Positions 28,399-37,922 of a stretch of DNA of 64,000 nucleotides are shown here, in pieces. The notes beneath the pieces were generated by a model, which had not been told where the DNA came from, did no database searches, and saw only the letters and a list, made by a program, of their open reading frames with translations. Source of the DNA: Stenotrophomonas maltophilia (GTDB lineage Bacteria; Pseudomonadota; Gammaproteobacteria; Xanthomonadales; Xanthomonadaceae); contig NZ_LYVJ01000006.1 of assembly GCF_001676385.1 (NCBI RefSeq), positions 212,365 to 276,364 on the forward strand. The letters run 5' to 3'. Positions within the stretch are counted from its first letter, which is position 1. Each line of letters opens with the position of its first letter. Position numbers and translations under genes: made by a program.

Positions 28399-28848
28399 CT
28401 ATTTCGCCGGCTCCTCGCGTTCCTGCAGCTGCGCCTGGCGCAGTTCCTGCTCGGACGCACGCAGCGCTTTCACGTCCAGCTTGCGGATGCTGTTGATGAA
28501 GCACGGCACGCGTGGGCCCCCCGTGGGGTCGCGCACCAGCACTTTGTCGAAGCGCGCCGACACCCGGTTCATCCGGCTGGTCAGGCCGATGGCCGTGGCA
28601 TACGACAGGTCCTGGCAGGGGCCATTCAACTCCAGCAGATACGCTTCACTGGGGCGGGTCCATACGGCCAGCGCGCTGTCACCCAGTTCGGTCCAGCCGT
28701 TGAGGCTGCCGAAGAACTGCATGTCACTTTGTGGCGCGCCAGCGTGGGCGCGGTAAAGGTCGAGCTTCTCGGCACTGCTGAGCCGGCCGGTGGTCGCGCA
28801 GGCGGCCAGGACCAGGCAGAGGCCGGCCAACAGGAGCGGGGTCTTCAT
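28399..28848 (-). CDS. DUF6491-like lipoprotein
   Basis: A 149-residue putative lipoprotein: signal MKTPLLLAGLCLVLAAC with lipobox LAAC, then a compact domain with FFGSLNGWTELGDSALAVWTR and two spaced Cys residues (GPCQDL and RVPCFI) that could form a disulfide. A Gln/Glu-rich helix ends the protein. This pattern recalls the DUF6491 family found in Xanthomonadaceae. No function is known to me. It is convergent with yggX. Confidence 0.75.
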   Translation of the reverse strand: MKTPLLLAGLCLVLAACATTGRLSSAEKLDLYRAHAGAPQSDMQFFGSLNGWTELGDSALAVWTRPSEAYLLELNGPCQDLSYATAIGLTSRMNRVSARFDKVLVRDPTGGPRVPCFINSIRKLDVKALRASEQELRQAQLQEREEPAK

Positions 28849-29061
28849 GACGGATCTCCATGGGGATCGCCGCCATGATGCGCCTGCCCAGGCAGCACCG
28901 GCGCGACGACCGGGGGGCCATTCAGCCGCCGGTCGGCGGTCGGCGGTCGACCCCTAGCGATGCGGGCCTCGACTGGAACCTGGTAGACGCCCCCCTGGTT
29001 GGCGCTTGCCCTGCAAGAGCAGCCGATCAAGGTCGGCTTCCGCAGAGGCGGTCCACCCCGC
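28849..29061. other. intergenic spacer with short tandem heptamers
   Basis: 213 bp between the lipoprotein start and lolD stop. It contains about three tandem copies of CGGTCGG (near 28931-28955) and no credible ORF or clear terminator. Confidence 0.5.
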
Positions 29062-29775
29062 TCAGACGTCGGCGTGGGCCAGCGCGTGCAGGCGGCCTTC
29101 ACGCAGTTCCAGCACCCGGTCCAGTCGGCGCGCCAGGCTGCGGTCATGGGTCACCAGCACCAGGCTGGTGTGACGGGCGCGGTTGAGTTCCAGCATCAGT
29201 TCGAACACGGTCCCGGCCGTGCGATCGTCCAGGTTGCCGGTCGGCTCGTCACCGAGCACGCAGGCCGGATGATTGACCAGCGCACGCGCCACCGCCGCCC
29301 GCTGGCGCTCGCCGCCGGACAGCTCGCCGGGCTTGTGGTCCAGGCGATGGCCGAGGCCGACGGCCTCCAGCAGGGTGGTCGCTCGGCTGCTCGCTTCGGC
29401 CACGGCAGTACCGGCCAACAGCACCGGCATCATCACGTTTTCCAGCGCGGTGAATTCCGGCAACAGGTGATGGAACTGGTACACGAAGCCCAGCGCCTGG
29501 TTGCGCAGCAGGCCACGCGCCGTGTCCGACAGTGCGGACATGCGCTGGCCGGTGACGTAGACCTCCCCGGCGGTGGGCACGTCCAACCCACCCAGCAGGT
29601 GCAGCAGCGTGCTCTTGCCGGCACCGGACGCGCCGATGATCGCCACCGTCTCGCCGGCGGTCACGGTCAGGTCCAGGCCATCGAACACCGGGGTCTGCAT
29701 GCGCCCTTCGGCGTAGGTCTTGCCCAGCGCTTCGGCGCGGATCACTTCATCGCCGCGGTTGAAGACCTTATTCAT
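29062..29775 (-). CDS. lolD: lipoprotein-releasing ABC transporter ATPase LolD
   Basis: ATPase of the LolCDE complex that detaches outer-membrane lipoproteins from the inner membrane. It has 237 residues with Walker [10 protein letters not shown], the Q-loop region [21 protein letters not shown], signature [16 protein letters not shown], Walker [14 protein letters not shown] and the H-loop THD. The FHHLLPEF sequence is characteristic of LolD rather than MacB. The ATG overlaps the end of lolC by 8 nt. Confidence 0.95.
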   Translation of the reverse strand: MNKVFNRGDEVIRAEALGKTYAEGRMQTPVFDGLDLTVTAGETVAIIGASGAGKSTLLHLLGGLDVPTAGEVYVTGQRMSALSDTARGLLRNQALGFVYQFHHLLPEFTALENVMMPVLLAGTAVAEASSRATTLLEAVGLGHRLDHKPGELSGGERQRAAVARALVNHPACVLGDEPTGNLDDRTAGTVFELMLELNRARHTSLVLVTHDRSLARRLDRVLELREGRLHALAHADV

Positions 29776-31009
29776 AGCGCAGGGCCTCCGCCGGCTGGGT
29801 GCGTGCTGCCCGCCAGGCGGGATACAGGGTGGCCAGGAAGCTCATCAGCAGCGCGACCACGGTGATCGCCACCACGTCGCCGGTCTGCATGTCGGTCGGC
29901 AGGCCGGTGATGTAGTACACGTCTTCCGGCAGCAGCTTGACGTTGAACACGCTCTCGATGGCGCCGAGGATGCGTTCCAGGTTGAGGGTCAGCGTGATCC
30001 CGCCGATCAGGCCGGCCAGGGTACCGAAGATGCCGATCAGCGAGCCCTGCACCATGAAGACCTGCATCACGCCACCGGGAGTCAGGCCGAGGGTACGCAG
30101 GATGGCGATGTCGGCCTGCTTGTCGGTCACCAGCATCACCTGCGAGGACACCAGGTTGAACGCGCCCATCGCGATGATCAGCGACAGCAGGATGCCCATC
30201 ACCACTTTCTCCATGCGCAGCGAGTGGTAGAGATTGGCGTTCTGCTGGGTCCAATCACTTACGCGGTAAGCGCCGCCGAGGTTCTGCGCCAGGTCGACGC
30301 CCACTTCCAGCGAGCGGTCCATGTCGTGCAGCTTCAGTCGCACGCCGGTGGCACCATCAGAACGCAGCACGCGCTCCAGGTCCTGCATGTTGGCGAAGCC
30401 GACGCCACGATCGACCTCGTTGTAGCCGGCCTCGAAGATGCCGCTGACCGTGAAGCGTTTCATCCGTGGCACCGCGCCGGCGGGCGTGCCCTGCACTTCG
30501 GCGAAGGTCACCAGTACCTGGTCGCCGACGTCCACGCCGAGCCAGATCGCCAGCTCCTTGCCCAGCAGCAGGTTGAAGCTGCCCGGCTTGAGACTGTCGT
30601 AGCTGCCTTTGGTGACCTTCCTGTCGATCACCGATACCTTCGGTTCCAGCGCCGGGTCGATCCCCTGGATGATGGCGCCCTGCACGCGCGGACCACTGAT
30701 CATCGACTGGATCTCGATGTACGGCGCAGCGCCGGCCACGCGCGGATCCTTGTTGGCCACCTCCACCACGCGCATCCAATCCGGCATCGGCTCGCCGTCA
30801 CGGCTGATGGTGGTATGCGCGGTCATCTGCAGCAGCCGGCTGCGGATCTCCTTCTGGAAACCGCTCATCACCGCCAGCGTGGTAATCAGCACCGTGACGC
30901 CGAGCGCGATGCCCAGGATCGATGCCATCGAAATGAAGGAGATGAAGCCGTTGCGGCGCTTGGCGCGCAGATAGCGCAGGCCGATGGCCACGGGAATGGG
31001 TTTGAACAT
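29768..31009 (-). CDS. lolC: lipoprotein-releasing ABC transporter permease LolC/LolE
   Basis: A 413-residue permease of the LolCDE complex with the typical layout: TM1 near 25-50 ([21 protein letters not shown]), a large periplasmic domain (about 50-265) that accepts lipoproteins, then three TMs ending KALRYE-like (EALRYE). Only one LolC/E-type gene precedes lolD here, so the complex may be a homodimeric LolF type or the partner gene may lie elsewhere. It starts 23 nt after the ygfX stop, placing it behind the sdh gene run. Confidence 0.93.
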   Translation of the reverse strand: MFKPIPVAIGLRYLRAKRRNGFISFISMASILGIALGVTVLITTLAVMSGFQKEIRSRLLQMTAHTTISRDGEPMPDWMRVVEVANKDPRVAGAAPYIEIQSMISGPRVQGAIIQGIDPALEPKVSVIDRKVTKGSYDSLKPGSFNLLLGKELAIWLGVDVGDQVLVTFAEVQGTPAGAVPRMKRFTVSGIFEAGYNEVDRGVGFANMQDLERVLRSDGATGVRLKLHDMDRSLEVGVDLAQNLGGAYRVSDWTQQNANLYHSLRMEKVVMGILLSLIIAMGAFNLVSSQVMLVTDKQADIAILRTLGLTPGGVMQVFMVQGSLIGIFGTLAGLIGGITLTLNLERILGAIESVFNVKLLPEDVYYITGLPTDMQTGDVVAITVVALLMSFLATLYPAWRAARTQPAEALRYE

Positions 31010-31032
31010 GCAGGTACGCCGGTCAATTCAGC

Positions 31033-31476
31033 CTATGGTGCCATCGACCGGGGCCGGCGGGAAACGGCACGAGCCGCGACGGCCAGTCGCAGTTCACGTC
31101 GCTGCCGGGAATCGAGCACGTCGGGCCAGAACAGCAGGCGCCGCCGACGGCGGCCTTCACGCCAGTGCAGCGCCAGCCAGGGACCGCGCACCACCAGGTG
31201 CGGTGCGTCGATCTCCTGCCCGGCCACCTGCAGTGGCTCCGGGGGCGCAGGCAGGAGCACCTGCGCATGCGGCCGGCGCAGGCGCCAGACCAGTTCGCCC
31301 ATGCCCGCGACCCAGGCCAGCATGATGGCGGGCGGCAGCAGCGGCGGCGGCAACTCCGATGCGCGCAACAGCCAGGGCGCGGCCAGCAGCACCGCCAGTT
31401 GGGCGGCGGCCTGCAGCCGCGAGGGGCGCCACTCAAGGCTTGAGGGCGAGGATCTTCTGCATGAGGGGGATCGCAT
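31033..31476 (-). CDS. ygfX: YgfX/CptA-like membrane protein downstream of sdhE
   Basis: About 147 residues if started at ATG 31476, which overlaps sdhE by 44 nt; the true start could be nearer 31435. A hydrophobic hairpin ([12 protein letters not shown] and [15 protein letters not shown]) is followed by a basic cytoplasmic domain containing [20 protein letters not shown] and [15 protein letters not shown]. This layout and the PWLL, WxGxE-like and D-LD-RR-LR landmarks match E. coli YgfX (CptA), which is encoded next to sdhE. E. coli YgfX was proposed as a toxin of cell division; that role is debated. Position after sdhE supports the call. Confidence 0.7.
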   Translation of the reverse strand: MRSPSCRRSSPSSLEWRPSRLQAAAQLAVLLAAPWLLRASELPPPLLPPAIMLAWVAGMGELVWRLRRPHAQVLLPAPPEPLQVAGQEIDAPHLVVRGPWLALHWREGRRRRRLLFWPDVLDSRQRRELRLAVAARAVSRRPRSMAP

Positions 31477-31681
31477 GCACATGCGGGCAGGCCTCGTAGC
31501 CCATGAACCAGCGCCACAACTTATCGTCCTCGCATTCGAGCAGGAACAGGAAAACCTCCCGCTCTTCGGTCGGCGCACTGCTCCATTCACGGTCCAGGTA
31601 GCGCTCGAACAGCTGGTCCAGCTCACGCATTCCGCGGCGACAGCGCCAACGCAGCTTCTTCAGCAGGGTCTCTTCATCCAT
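31433..31681 (-). CDS. sdhE: succinate dehydrogenase FAD assembly factor SdhE
   Basis: An 82-residue homologue of eukaryotic SDHAF2 that promotes covalent attachment of FAD to SdhA. The RGMRELD motif (residues 14-20) is the conserved RGxxE surface that contacts the flavoprotein, and the FERYLDREW and LWRWFMGYE helices match the five-helix fold. The ATG at 31681 has GGAG upstream. It is separated from sdhB by 97 bp that carry two hairpin repeats. Confidence 0.95.
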   Translation of the reverse strand: MDEETLLKKLRWRCRRGMRELDQLFERYLDREWSSAPTEEREVFLFLLECEDDKLWRWFMGYEACPHVHAIPLMQKILALKP

Positions 31682-31704
31682 CGTGGGTTCTCCAGATACA
31701 GCAA

Positions 31705-31760
31705 AGCCACGCATCGCGTGGCTCTGCTGGATGGTGCCGCCACGCATGGCGTGGCGCTAC
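31705..31760. repeat. two SMAG-type hairpins between sdhB and sdhE
   Basis: AGCCACGC/GCGTGGCT (31705-31723), then GCCACGC/GCGTGGC ending CTAC (31739-31760, GTAG on the minus strand). They lie inside a co-directional gene run and could stabilise the sdhB 3' end or reduce transcription into sdhE. Confidence 0.7.
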
Positions 31761-31778
31761 CGATACTGCCGGCCCTTG

Positions 31779-32564
31779 TCAGGCGCGGCGTTCCATCATC
31801 AGCTTCTTGATCTCGGCGATCGCCAGCGCCGGGTTCAGGCCCTTCGGGCAGGTCCGGGCGCAGTTCATGATGGTGTGGCAGCGGTACAGCTTGAACGGGT
31901 CTTCCAGATCGTCCAGGCGCGCACCGGTGTCCTCATCGCGCGAGTCGATGATCCAGCGGTAGGCCTGCAGCAGGATCGCCGGGCCCAGGTAACGCTCGCC
32001 GTTCCACCAGTAGCTCGGGCAGCTGGTCGAGCAGCAGGCGCACAGGATGCACTCGTACAGGCCGTCCAGCTTCTTGCGGTCTTCCGGCGACTGCAGGCGC
32101 TCACGGTCCGGCGGCGCCGGGGTCTGGGTGCGGATCCACGGCTTGATCGAAGCATACTGCGCGTAGAAGTGGGTCAGGTCCGGAACCAGATCCTTGACCA
32201 CGTTCATGTGCGGCAGCGGGTAGATCGGGACTTCCTTCCTGCCGCAGTCCGAGATGGCCCGGGTGCAGGCCAGGGTGTTGGTGCCGTCGATGTTCATCGC
32301 GCACGAACCACAGATGCCTTCGCGGCACGAGCGGCGGAAGGTCAGGGTCGGGTCGATCTCGTTCTTGATCTTGATCAGGGCGTCCAGGACCATCGGGCCA
32401 CAGGTGTCCAGATCGATTTCATAGGTGTCGGTGCGCGGGTTGCTGTCGTCGTCCGGACTCCAGCGGTAGATCTTGAAGGTGCGCACGTTCTTGCCGCCGC
32501 TCTTGGCGGGGAAGTGCTTGCCCTTCGTGATCTTGGAATTCTTGGGGAGTGAAAACTCGGCCAT
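31779..32564 (-). CDS. sdhB: succinate dehydrogenase iron-sulfur subunit
   Basis: The 261-residue electron-transfer subunit of complex II. It has the [2Fe-2S] ligands CREGICGSC plus a downstream Cys (TLACTRAI), then [16 protein letters not shown] and [17 protein letters not shown] for the [4Fe-4S] and [3Fe-4S] centres. Electrons pass from FAD in SdhA to ubiquinone at SdhCD. It starts 66 nt after sdhA. Confidence 0.97.
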   Translation of the reverse strand: MAEFSLPKNSKITKGKHFPAKSGGKNVRTFKIYRWSPDDDSNPRTDTYEIDLDTCGPMVLDALIKIKNEIDPTLTFRRSCREGICGSCAMNIDGTNTLACTRAISDCGRKEVPIYPLPHMNVVKDLVPDLTHFYAQYASIKPWIRTQTPAPPDRERLQSPEDRKKLDGLYECILCACCSTSCPSYWWNGERYLGPAILLQAYRWIIDSRDEDTGARLDDLEDPFKLYRCHTIMNCARTCPKGLNPALAIAEIKKLMMERRA

Positions 32565-32630
32565 GGCTGCTCTCGTTGGCTCAGGCGGCCCGCGCCCGTG
32601 GGCGCGGATTGCATGGTAGGCGGGGTCGGA

Positions 32631-34421
32631 TCAGTACACGCGCGGCTTCGGCGGCACCACGGACACGTCGTCGGTCAACGTGTACATGTGCACCGGACGG
32701 TAGTCGAAGCTGCACTTGCCCTTCTCGTCGACGCTGACCAGGGTGTGCTTCTGCCAGTTGACGTCGTCGCGGTCCGGAAAGTCCTCGTGCGCATGCGCGC
32801 CGCGGCTTTCCTTGCGCTGTTCGGCCGAGTTGATCGTCGCCACCGCATTGAGCAGCAGGTTGTTCAGCTCGTAGGTCTCGATCAGGTCCGAGTTCCAGAC
32901 CAGCGAACGGTCGGAGACCTTCACGTCCTGGAACGAGTCGAAGATCTTGTCCATCTTCTCGCAGCCTTCCTTCAACGTCTGGCTGGTGCGGAAGACCGCC
33001 GCGTCGGCCTGCATGGTGCGCTGCATGCGATCGCGGATGACCGAGGTCGGGGTATCGCCGTTGGCGTGGCGCAGCTTGTCCAGCAGGCCCAGGGCCTTGT
33101 CGCAGGCATCGGCCGGCAACGGCTTGTGCGACGCGCCCGGCTTGATCGTCTCGGCGCAGCGGTTGGCCACCGCACGACCGAACACCACCAGGTCCAGCAG
33201 CGAGTTCGAGCCCAGGCGGTTGGCGCCGTGCACCGACACGCAGGCCGCTTCGCCGATGGCATACAGGCCCGGCACGACCGCGTTGTCGTTGTCGCCGACC
33301 TTCTGCACCACTTCACCGTGGTAGTTGGTCGGGATGCCACCCATGTTGTAGTGCACGGTCGGGATCACCGGGATCGGCTGCTTGTGCACGTCGACGCCGG
33401 CGAAGATGCGGGCGCTTTCGGCGATGCCCGGCAGCTTCTCGTCGATCACGCCCGGGCCGAGGTGGGTCAGGTCGAGCAGGATGTGGTCCTTGTGCTCGCC
33501 GACGCCACGGCCTTCGCGGATCTCGATGGTCATCGAACGGCTGACCACGTCGCGCGAGGCCAGGTCCTTGTAGTGCGGTGCGTAGCGCTCCATGAAGCGC
33601 TCGCCACTGCTGTTGCGCAGGATGCCGCCTTCACCGCGGACACCCTCGGTGATCAGGCAGCCGGCGCCGTAGATGCCGGTCGGGTGGAACTGCACGAACT
33701 CCATGTCCTGCATGGCGATGCCGGCACGCATGGCCAGGCCGCCACCGTCGCCGGTGCAGGTATGCGCCGACGTGGCGCTGAAGTAGGCACGGCCGTAGCC
33801 GCCGGTGGCCAGCACCACGCCCTGGGCGCGGAACAGGTGCAGCGTGCCATCGGACATGTCCAGGGCCAGCACGCCGCGGCAGGCGCCTTCCTCGTCGAAG
33901 ATCAGGTCGAGCGCGAAGTACTCGATCATGAAGCGCGCGTCGTGCTTCAGCGACTGCTGGTACAGGGTGTGCAGCATCGCGTGGCCGGTACGGTCGGCCG
34001 CCGCGCAGGTACGCTGCGCCGCCGGGCCTTCGCCGTACTTGGTGGTCATGCCACCGAACGGACGCTGGTAGATCTTGCCCTCGGCGGTACGCGAGAACGG
34101 CACGCCGTAGTGCTCGAGTTCGATGATGGCCGGAATGGCTTCGCGGCACATGTACTCGATGGCGTCCTGGTCGCCCAGCCAGTCCGAACCCTTGATGGTG
34201 TCGAAGAAGTGGTAGCGCCAGTCGTCCTCGCCCATGTTGCCGAGTGCGGCCGAGATGCCGCCCTGGGCGGCAACGGTGTGCGAACGGGTCGGGAAGACCT
34301 TGGTCAGGCACACGGTCTGCAGGCCCTTGGCGGCCAGGCCGAACGTGGCACGCAGGCCGGCGCCGCCGGCGCCCACCACGACCATGTCGTACTTGTGTTC
34401 GGTGATCTTGTAAGCGGACAT
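32631..34421 (-). CDS. sdhA: succinate dehydrogenase flavoprotein subunit
   Basis: The 596-residue catalytic subunit oxidising succinate to fumarate. The dinucleotide-binding motif [16 protein letters not shown] is near residue 15. The FAD-attachment His lies in [23 protein letters not shown]. The active-site Arg is in the segment around [10 protein letters not shown], and [17 protein letters not shown] residues ([13 protein letters not shown]) surround the substrate site. Co-encoded SdhE would flavinylate it. It lies 31 nt after sdhD. Confidence 0.98.
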   Translation of the reverse strand: MSAYKITEHKYDMVVVGAGGAGLRATFGLAAKGLQTVCLTKVFPTRSHTVAAQGGISAALGNMGEDDWRYHFFDTIKGSDWLGDQDAIEYMCREAIPAIIELEHYGVPFSRTAEGKIYQRPFGGMTTKYGEGPAAQRTCAAADRTGHAMLHTLYQQSLKHDARFMIEYFALDLIFDEEGACRGVLALDMSDGTLHLFRAQGVVLATGGYGRAYFSATSAHTCTGDGGGLAMRAGIAMQDMEFVQFHPTGIYGAGCLITEGVRGEGGILRNSSGERFMERYAPHYKDLASRDVVSRSMTIEIREGRGVGEHKDHILLDLTHLGPGVIDEKLPGIAESARIFAGVDVHKQPIPVIPTVHYNMGGIPTNYHGEVVQKVGDNDNAVVPGLYAIGEAACVSVHGANRLGSNSLLDLVVFGRAVANRCAETIKPGASHKPLPADACDKALGLLDKLRHANGDTPTSVIRDRMQRTMQADAAVFRTSQTLKEGCEKMDKIFDSFQDVKVSDRSLVWNSDLIETYELNNLLLNAVATINSAEQRKESRGAHAHEDFPDRDDVNWQKHTLVSVDEKGKCSFDYRPVHMYTLTDDVSVVPPKPRVY

Positions 34422-34452
34422 CTAATCTGGATTCCTGTGTTGGTGCCTGGGC

Positions 34453-34839
34453 TCAGGCAACGCCGAGGGCGATGCGGCCCACCGCAAACACACTGACGAT
34501 CATGCCGAGCACGGCGACGAACTTCACCGCGGTCTGCAGCACCAGGGCCAGCAGCGATTCGTGGATGTAGTCTTCCAGCACGACCTGCATGCCGAGCTGC
34601 GCGTGCCAGAACATGGCGATCAGCAGGCCGATCAGCGGCACTGCGTTCCACGGCTTGGCCACGGCGGCGGCGGCGGTCGCGTAATCCGAGCCCAGCAGGC
34701 CCAGCACGAAGACCAGGAACCAGATGCCCAGCACCACCAGCGCGGCGGCGGTCAGGCGCTGGTGCACGAAGTGCTCGGTGCCGGTCTTGGCCGAGCCAAG
34801 GCCGCGCACGTTCTTCAGCGGGGTACGGAACTTGCTCAT
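34453..34839 (-). CDS. sdhD: succinate dehydrogenase membrane anchor subunit D
   Basis: The 128-residue membrane anchor with three TM helices (about 28-50, 63-85 and 100-122). HAQLGMQVVLEDYIHE after TM2 carries the quinone-site/haem-side residues typical of SdhD. The start MSKFRTPLKNVRGLGSAK matches the family N-terminus. It overlaps the sdhC stop by ATGA, fixing the start at 34839. Confidence 0.95.
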   Translation of the reverse strand: MSKFRTPLKNVRGLGSAKTGTEHFVHQRLTAAALVVLGIWFLVFVLGLLGSDYATAAAAVAKPWNAVPLIGLLIAMFWHAQLGMQVVLEDYIHESLLALVLQTAVKFVAVLGMIVSVFAVGRIALGVA

Positions 34840-35228
34840 GCGGCACCTCCGAACATCACATAGGCCCACACCAGCAGGGTGATCACCAGGCTTCCGGTGA
34901 CCGACAGCCAACTGCTGCGGATGAAGGCGGGGATGCTGAAGCCGATGGCGAAATCCTGCACCACATGGCGGATGCCATTGCACAGGTGATAGGCGAACGA
35001 CCATGTCCACGCGAACAGGAACACGCGGCCATACCAGGCCCCGGCATGGCCGGTGAAGCAGTTCCAGGACTCGGGCCCCATCATCAGGGCCAGCAGGCCA
35101 GCGGCGATGATGAGGGCACCAACAGACAGAAAGATGCCGGTGGCTCGATGCAGGATCGAGGTGGCCATCTGAATCTGCCAGCGATACACCTGAAGGTGCG
35201 GGGAAAGTGGGCGTTGTCTGGTCGCCAT
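34836..35228 (-). CDS. sdhC: succinate dehydrogenase cytochrome b556 subunit
   Basis: The 130-residue haem b-binding membrane subunit. RPLSPHLQVYRWQIQMATSI and SILHRATG contain the signature and the quinone-site Ser/Arg; the haem-ligand His is in FAYHLCNGIRH. Three TM helices are evident. It forms the quinone site with SdhD and SdhB. Confidence 0.96.
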   Translation of the reverse strand: MATRQRPLSPHLQVYRWQIQMATSILHRATGIFLSVGALIIAAGLLALMMGPESWNCFTGHAGAWYGRVFLFAWTWSFAYHLCNGIRHVVQDFAIGFSIPAFIRSSWLSVTGSLVITLLVWAYVMFGGAA

Positions 35229-35284
35229 TCGCTGGGCTCGTTGTCTCGGCTGGGCGGCACGCGGCCGCGTTGGCTCAATGCTGA

Positions 35285-35455
35285 TCAGAAATCGATGCAG
35301 CGTCCGTTTTTCTCCCAGTCGCCATACCGCACCGGATCGAGTCCGCCGCGGCCGCCGAATTCCTCCACCTTTTCCTGTTCCACCGGCACGGGTGCCGCGG
35401 GGACCAGCGGGGCTTCAGTTTCGTCGTCGGGAGTGGGGGTTGTTTGGCCTATCAT
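35285..35455 (-). CDS. SDHAF4-like (DUF1674) succinate dehydrogenase assembly protein
   Basis: A 56-residue protein. The disordered acidic/Pro-rich N-half is followed by the signature EFGGRGGLDPVRYGDWEKNG plus RCIDF at the very C-terminus. This C-terminal block defines DUF1674, the family of eukaryotic SDHAF4, which binds flavinylated SdhA and shields it before SdhB joins. The ATG at 35455 is chosen; an upstream in-frame start to 35476 would add seven residues. It is the first gene of the sdh cluster, 56 nt before sdhC, and divergent from ygfZ with a 39 bp gap. Confidence 0.85.
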   Translation of the reverse strand: MIGQTTPTPDDETEAPLVPAAPVPVEQEKVEEFGGRGGLDPVRYGDWEKNGRCIDF

Positions 35456-35494
35456 GGGTGGTCTCGCAACGCACAAATTTTAGACCTCGTTCAC

Positions 35495-36370
35495 GTGCCT
35501 GACAACCTGCCCCCTGCTTTCGTCGGATATCCACGCCTGCCCGGCCACCAGCTGCTGAGCCTGCTGGGGCCGGATGCGGCCGTCTTCGCCCATGCCCAGT
35601 TCAGCAGTGATGTCACCGCCCTGCCCTCGCTGCACTGGCAGTGGAGTGCCTGGCTCAGCGCCAAGGGCCGCACGCTGGCGGTGTTCCAGCTGCTGCGGCT
35701 GGCAGAAGACCACGTAATGCTGGTGCTGGCCGACGGCGACGCGGATGCGATTGCGTCGCAACTGCAGCGATTCGTGTTCCGTCGCAAGGTCAAGGTGCTG
35801 CCACGCAGTGATCTGGCCGTGGCCGGCGCCTTCACCGCGCCCGAGGCCGCCAGCGGCGCGGCCATCGCACACACCGGAGGTGACAGCTGGGAACTGGACC
35901 TGGGCAGCGATGCCCTGCCGCGGACCCTGCGCATCGGCGCTGCCGACGCCTTCGCCGCTGGCAGCGACGCCGATGAGTCAGCTTTCGCACGGGCCTGGCG
36001 CCAGGCCGACCTGCGCTATGGATTGCCGCGGCTGGAAGAAAGCCAGCGTGACGTATGGACCCCACAGCAACTGGGCCTGGACCGCCTGAACGGCTACAGC
36101 GTGAAGAAAGGCTGCTATCCCGGCCAGGAAATCGTTGCCCGTACCCATTTCCTGGGCAAGGCCAAGCGCGCGGTGCAGTTGCTGCATACCGCAGCACCGG
36201 CGCTGGCCGGCGATGGCGTGCAGCAGGACGGCGCGGCACTGGGCACGATCGCCAGCGTGGCCGGCGACCTGGCGCTGGCGGTGCTGCCCCTGGAGGCCGG
36301 CTCCGCCGCACTGCAGGTGGGCGGAGCGATCGCGCAGCGCCTGCCGCTGCTGGACGGCCTGGCGCGCTGA
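35495..36370 (+). CDS. ygfZ: folate-binding Fe-S cluster maturation protein YgfZ
   Basis: A 291-residue GcvT-like tetrahydrofolate-binding protein that supports maintenance of some Fe-S enzymes. The diagnostic KKGCYPGQEIVAR, with the redox-active Cys, lies near residue 207. The GTG at 35495 gives the usual N-terminus with LLSLLGPDA and AQFSSDV near the start; no better ATG is available. It is divergent from the sdh cluster, whose products include Fe-S and flavin proteins. Confidence 0.92.
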   Translation: MPDNLPPAFVGYPRLPGHQLLSLLGPDAAVFAHAQFSSDVTALPSLHWQWSAWLSAKGRTLAVFQLLRLAEDHVMLVLADGDADAIASQLQRFVFRRKVKVLPRSDLAVAGAFTAPEAASGAAIAHTGGDSWELDLGSDALPRTLRIGAADAFAAGSDADESAFARAWRQADLRYGLPRLEESQRDVWTPQQLGLDRLNGYSVKKGCYPGQEIVARTHFLGKAKRAVQLLHTAAPALAGDGVQQDGAALGTIASVAGDLALAVLPLEAGSAALQVGGAIAQRLPLLDGLAR

Positions 36371-36385
36371 ATCTGGAGGGCTCTC

Positions 36386-36444
36386 ATCCACGCATGGCGT
36401 GGATCTGCTGACCGACCCGGTGGGTGCGGACCGTTGGTCCGCAC
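36386..36444. repeat. two hairpin repeats after ygfZ
   Basis: ATCCACGC/GCGTGGAT (36386-36404) and GTGCGGACC/GGTCCGCAC (36424-36444). They are REP-like palindromes between convergent genes; the first also occurs at 63352-63374 and 63419-63437. Confidence 0.65.
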
Positions 36445-36454
36445 GCCTGAAATG

Positions 36455-36518
36455 GTAGTGCCGGCCGCTGGCCGGCAACCAAGCACGGTCGAGATTGCCG
36501 GCCAGCGGCCGGCACTAC
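36455..36518. repeat. inverted pair of SMAG repeats
   Basis: GTAGTGCCGGCC/GGCCGGCA (36455-36477) and its mirror copy TGCCGGCC/GGCCGGCACTAC (36496-36518). The two 23-nt units are exact reverse complements, so they can also pair with each other across an 18-nt spacer. The pair ends 3 bp before the ABC ATPase stop codon. Confidence 0.85.
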
Positions 36519-36521
36519 GCC

Positions 36522-37604
36522 TTACAGGCGCTCGCCGGTTTCCGGGTTGAAGAAATGCAGGCCCTGCGGGTGGATCGCTACGCGGATGTCGTCGCCCACC
36601 GATGGCAGCGATTGCGGCGCCACGCGCATGGTCAGTGCGTGCTGGCCACTGCTCAGGTTGACGAAGATCTCGTTGCCGACCGGTTCGATGCCTTCAATGC
36701 GCGCGGTGAACGCATGCGCATCATCGGCAGTCGCCGGCTGCAGGTGCTCCGGTCGCACGCCCACCGCGATCGGCTTCTGCAACCACGCCGGATCGATCGT
36801 GGCCTGGCCCAGCGGCGCACGCCATTCGCCATCGACCACGGTCACGCCGCCGGCGTCGCCCTGCAGCGTGCCACGCAGCACGTTCATCGCCGGGCTGCCG
36901 AGGAAGCCGGCAACGAACAGGTTGGCGGGACGGTCGTACAGCGCCATCGGCGTATCGATCTGCTGGATGATGCCGTCCTTGAGCACCACGATGCGCTGGC
37001 CCAGGGTCATCGCTTCAACCTGGTCATGGGTCACATAGATCATGGTGGTGCCCAGCTTGCGATGCAGCTGCGCGATCTCGGTGCGCACGCTGTGGCGCAG
37101 CTTGGCGTCAAGGTTGGACAGCGGCTCATCAAGCAGGAACACCGCCGGCTCGCGCACCAGCGCGCGTCCCAGCGCAACACGCTGGCGCTGACCACCGGAC
37201 ATCGCCTTGGGCAGCTTGTCCATCATCTCGGTCAGTCCCAGCGTCTGCGCCGCCTCGGCGATGCGCCTGTCGATGGTCGCCTTGTCATGCCCGCGCAGCT
37301 TCAGGCCGAAGGCCAGGTTCTCGGCCACGGTCATGTGCGGATACAGCGCGTAGCTCTGGAACACCATCGCGATGTCACGGTCCTTCGGCGCCACGTCGTT
37401 GACCACCCGATCGCCGATGGTCAGCGTACCGCCGCTGATCTCCTCCAGGCCGGCCACCATCCGCAACAGGGTTGACTTGCCGCAGCCGGACGGGCCGACC
37501 AGCACCATCAGCTCGCCATCGGCAACCTCGAAGCTGGCGTCCTTCACCGCAACCTGGCCGTTGTCGTAGACCTTGCGCACACCCTGCAACTGCACTTTTG
37601 CCAT
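36522..37604 (-). CDS. sugar ABC transporter ATPase (MalK/UgpC/MsmK type)
   Basis: A 360-residue ATPase for carbohydrate importers: Walker A GPSGCGKST, signature MSGGQRQRVALGRAL, Walker B VFLLDEPLSNLDAKLR, H-loop THD. The C-terminal TOBE/OB domain (about 240-360) is typical of MalK-like subunits that take regulatory inputs. No permease or binding-protein genes are adjacent, so it may energise several sugar transporters encoded elsewhere. The start at 37604 is chosen because the protein then begins MAKVQLQGVRKVYDNGQ. It is divergent from the glucose catabolic operon. Confidence 0.9.
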   Translation of the reverse strand: MAKVQLQGVRKVYDNGQVAVKDASFEVADGELMVLVGPSGCGKSTLLRMVAGLEEISGGTLTIGDRVVNDVAPKDRDIAMVFQSYALYPHMTVAENLAFGLKLRGHDKATIDRRIAEAAQTLGLTEMMDKLPKAMSGGQRQRVALGRALVREPAVFLLDEPLSNLDAKLRHSVRTEIAQLHRKLGTTMIYVTHDQVEAMTLGQRIVVLKDGIIQQIDTPMALYDRPANLFVAGFLGSPAMNVLRGTLQGDAGGVTVVDGEWRAPLGQATIDPAWLQKPIAVGVRPEHLQPATADDAHAFTARIEGIEPVGNEIFVNLSSGQHALTMRVAPQSLPSVGDDIRVAIHPQGLHFFNPETGERL

Positions 37605-37736
37605 ATCACCTAATCCGGTCCGCCCGAAGCCGGGCTGTCTTTTGGGACTGCCTCGGCCCTCCCGATGGCAGTGATGATTGCGCACCTGCCGCATGACGGC
37701 GGGCACTGCAATCGAATACAGTTGCCCATTCTGCCA

Positions 37737-37750
37737 TGTAAACGTTTTCA
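37737..37750. promoter_or_regulatory. LacI-family-like operator 1
   Basis: TGTAAACGTTTTCA, symmetric at 12 of 14 positions around a central CG. This is the hallmark of LacI/GalR-family operators. It sits 133 bp upstream of the ABC ATPase start. Confidence 0.55.
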
Positions 37751-37922
37751 CGTGGCACTATCCGATGATCGGTGCGCACCGATCTGCGTCGGCGGTGGAA
37801 CGAAGCTCCCGCCGAGGCAGCGGTTTCGAATGGAACGGTCTTCCGGAACTGCGGAAACCGGCCCTGACGAGCCTCGGACAGGCAGTTGCGCGGATGTCCC
37901 CCGAACCCAGCCATGAAGCGAT

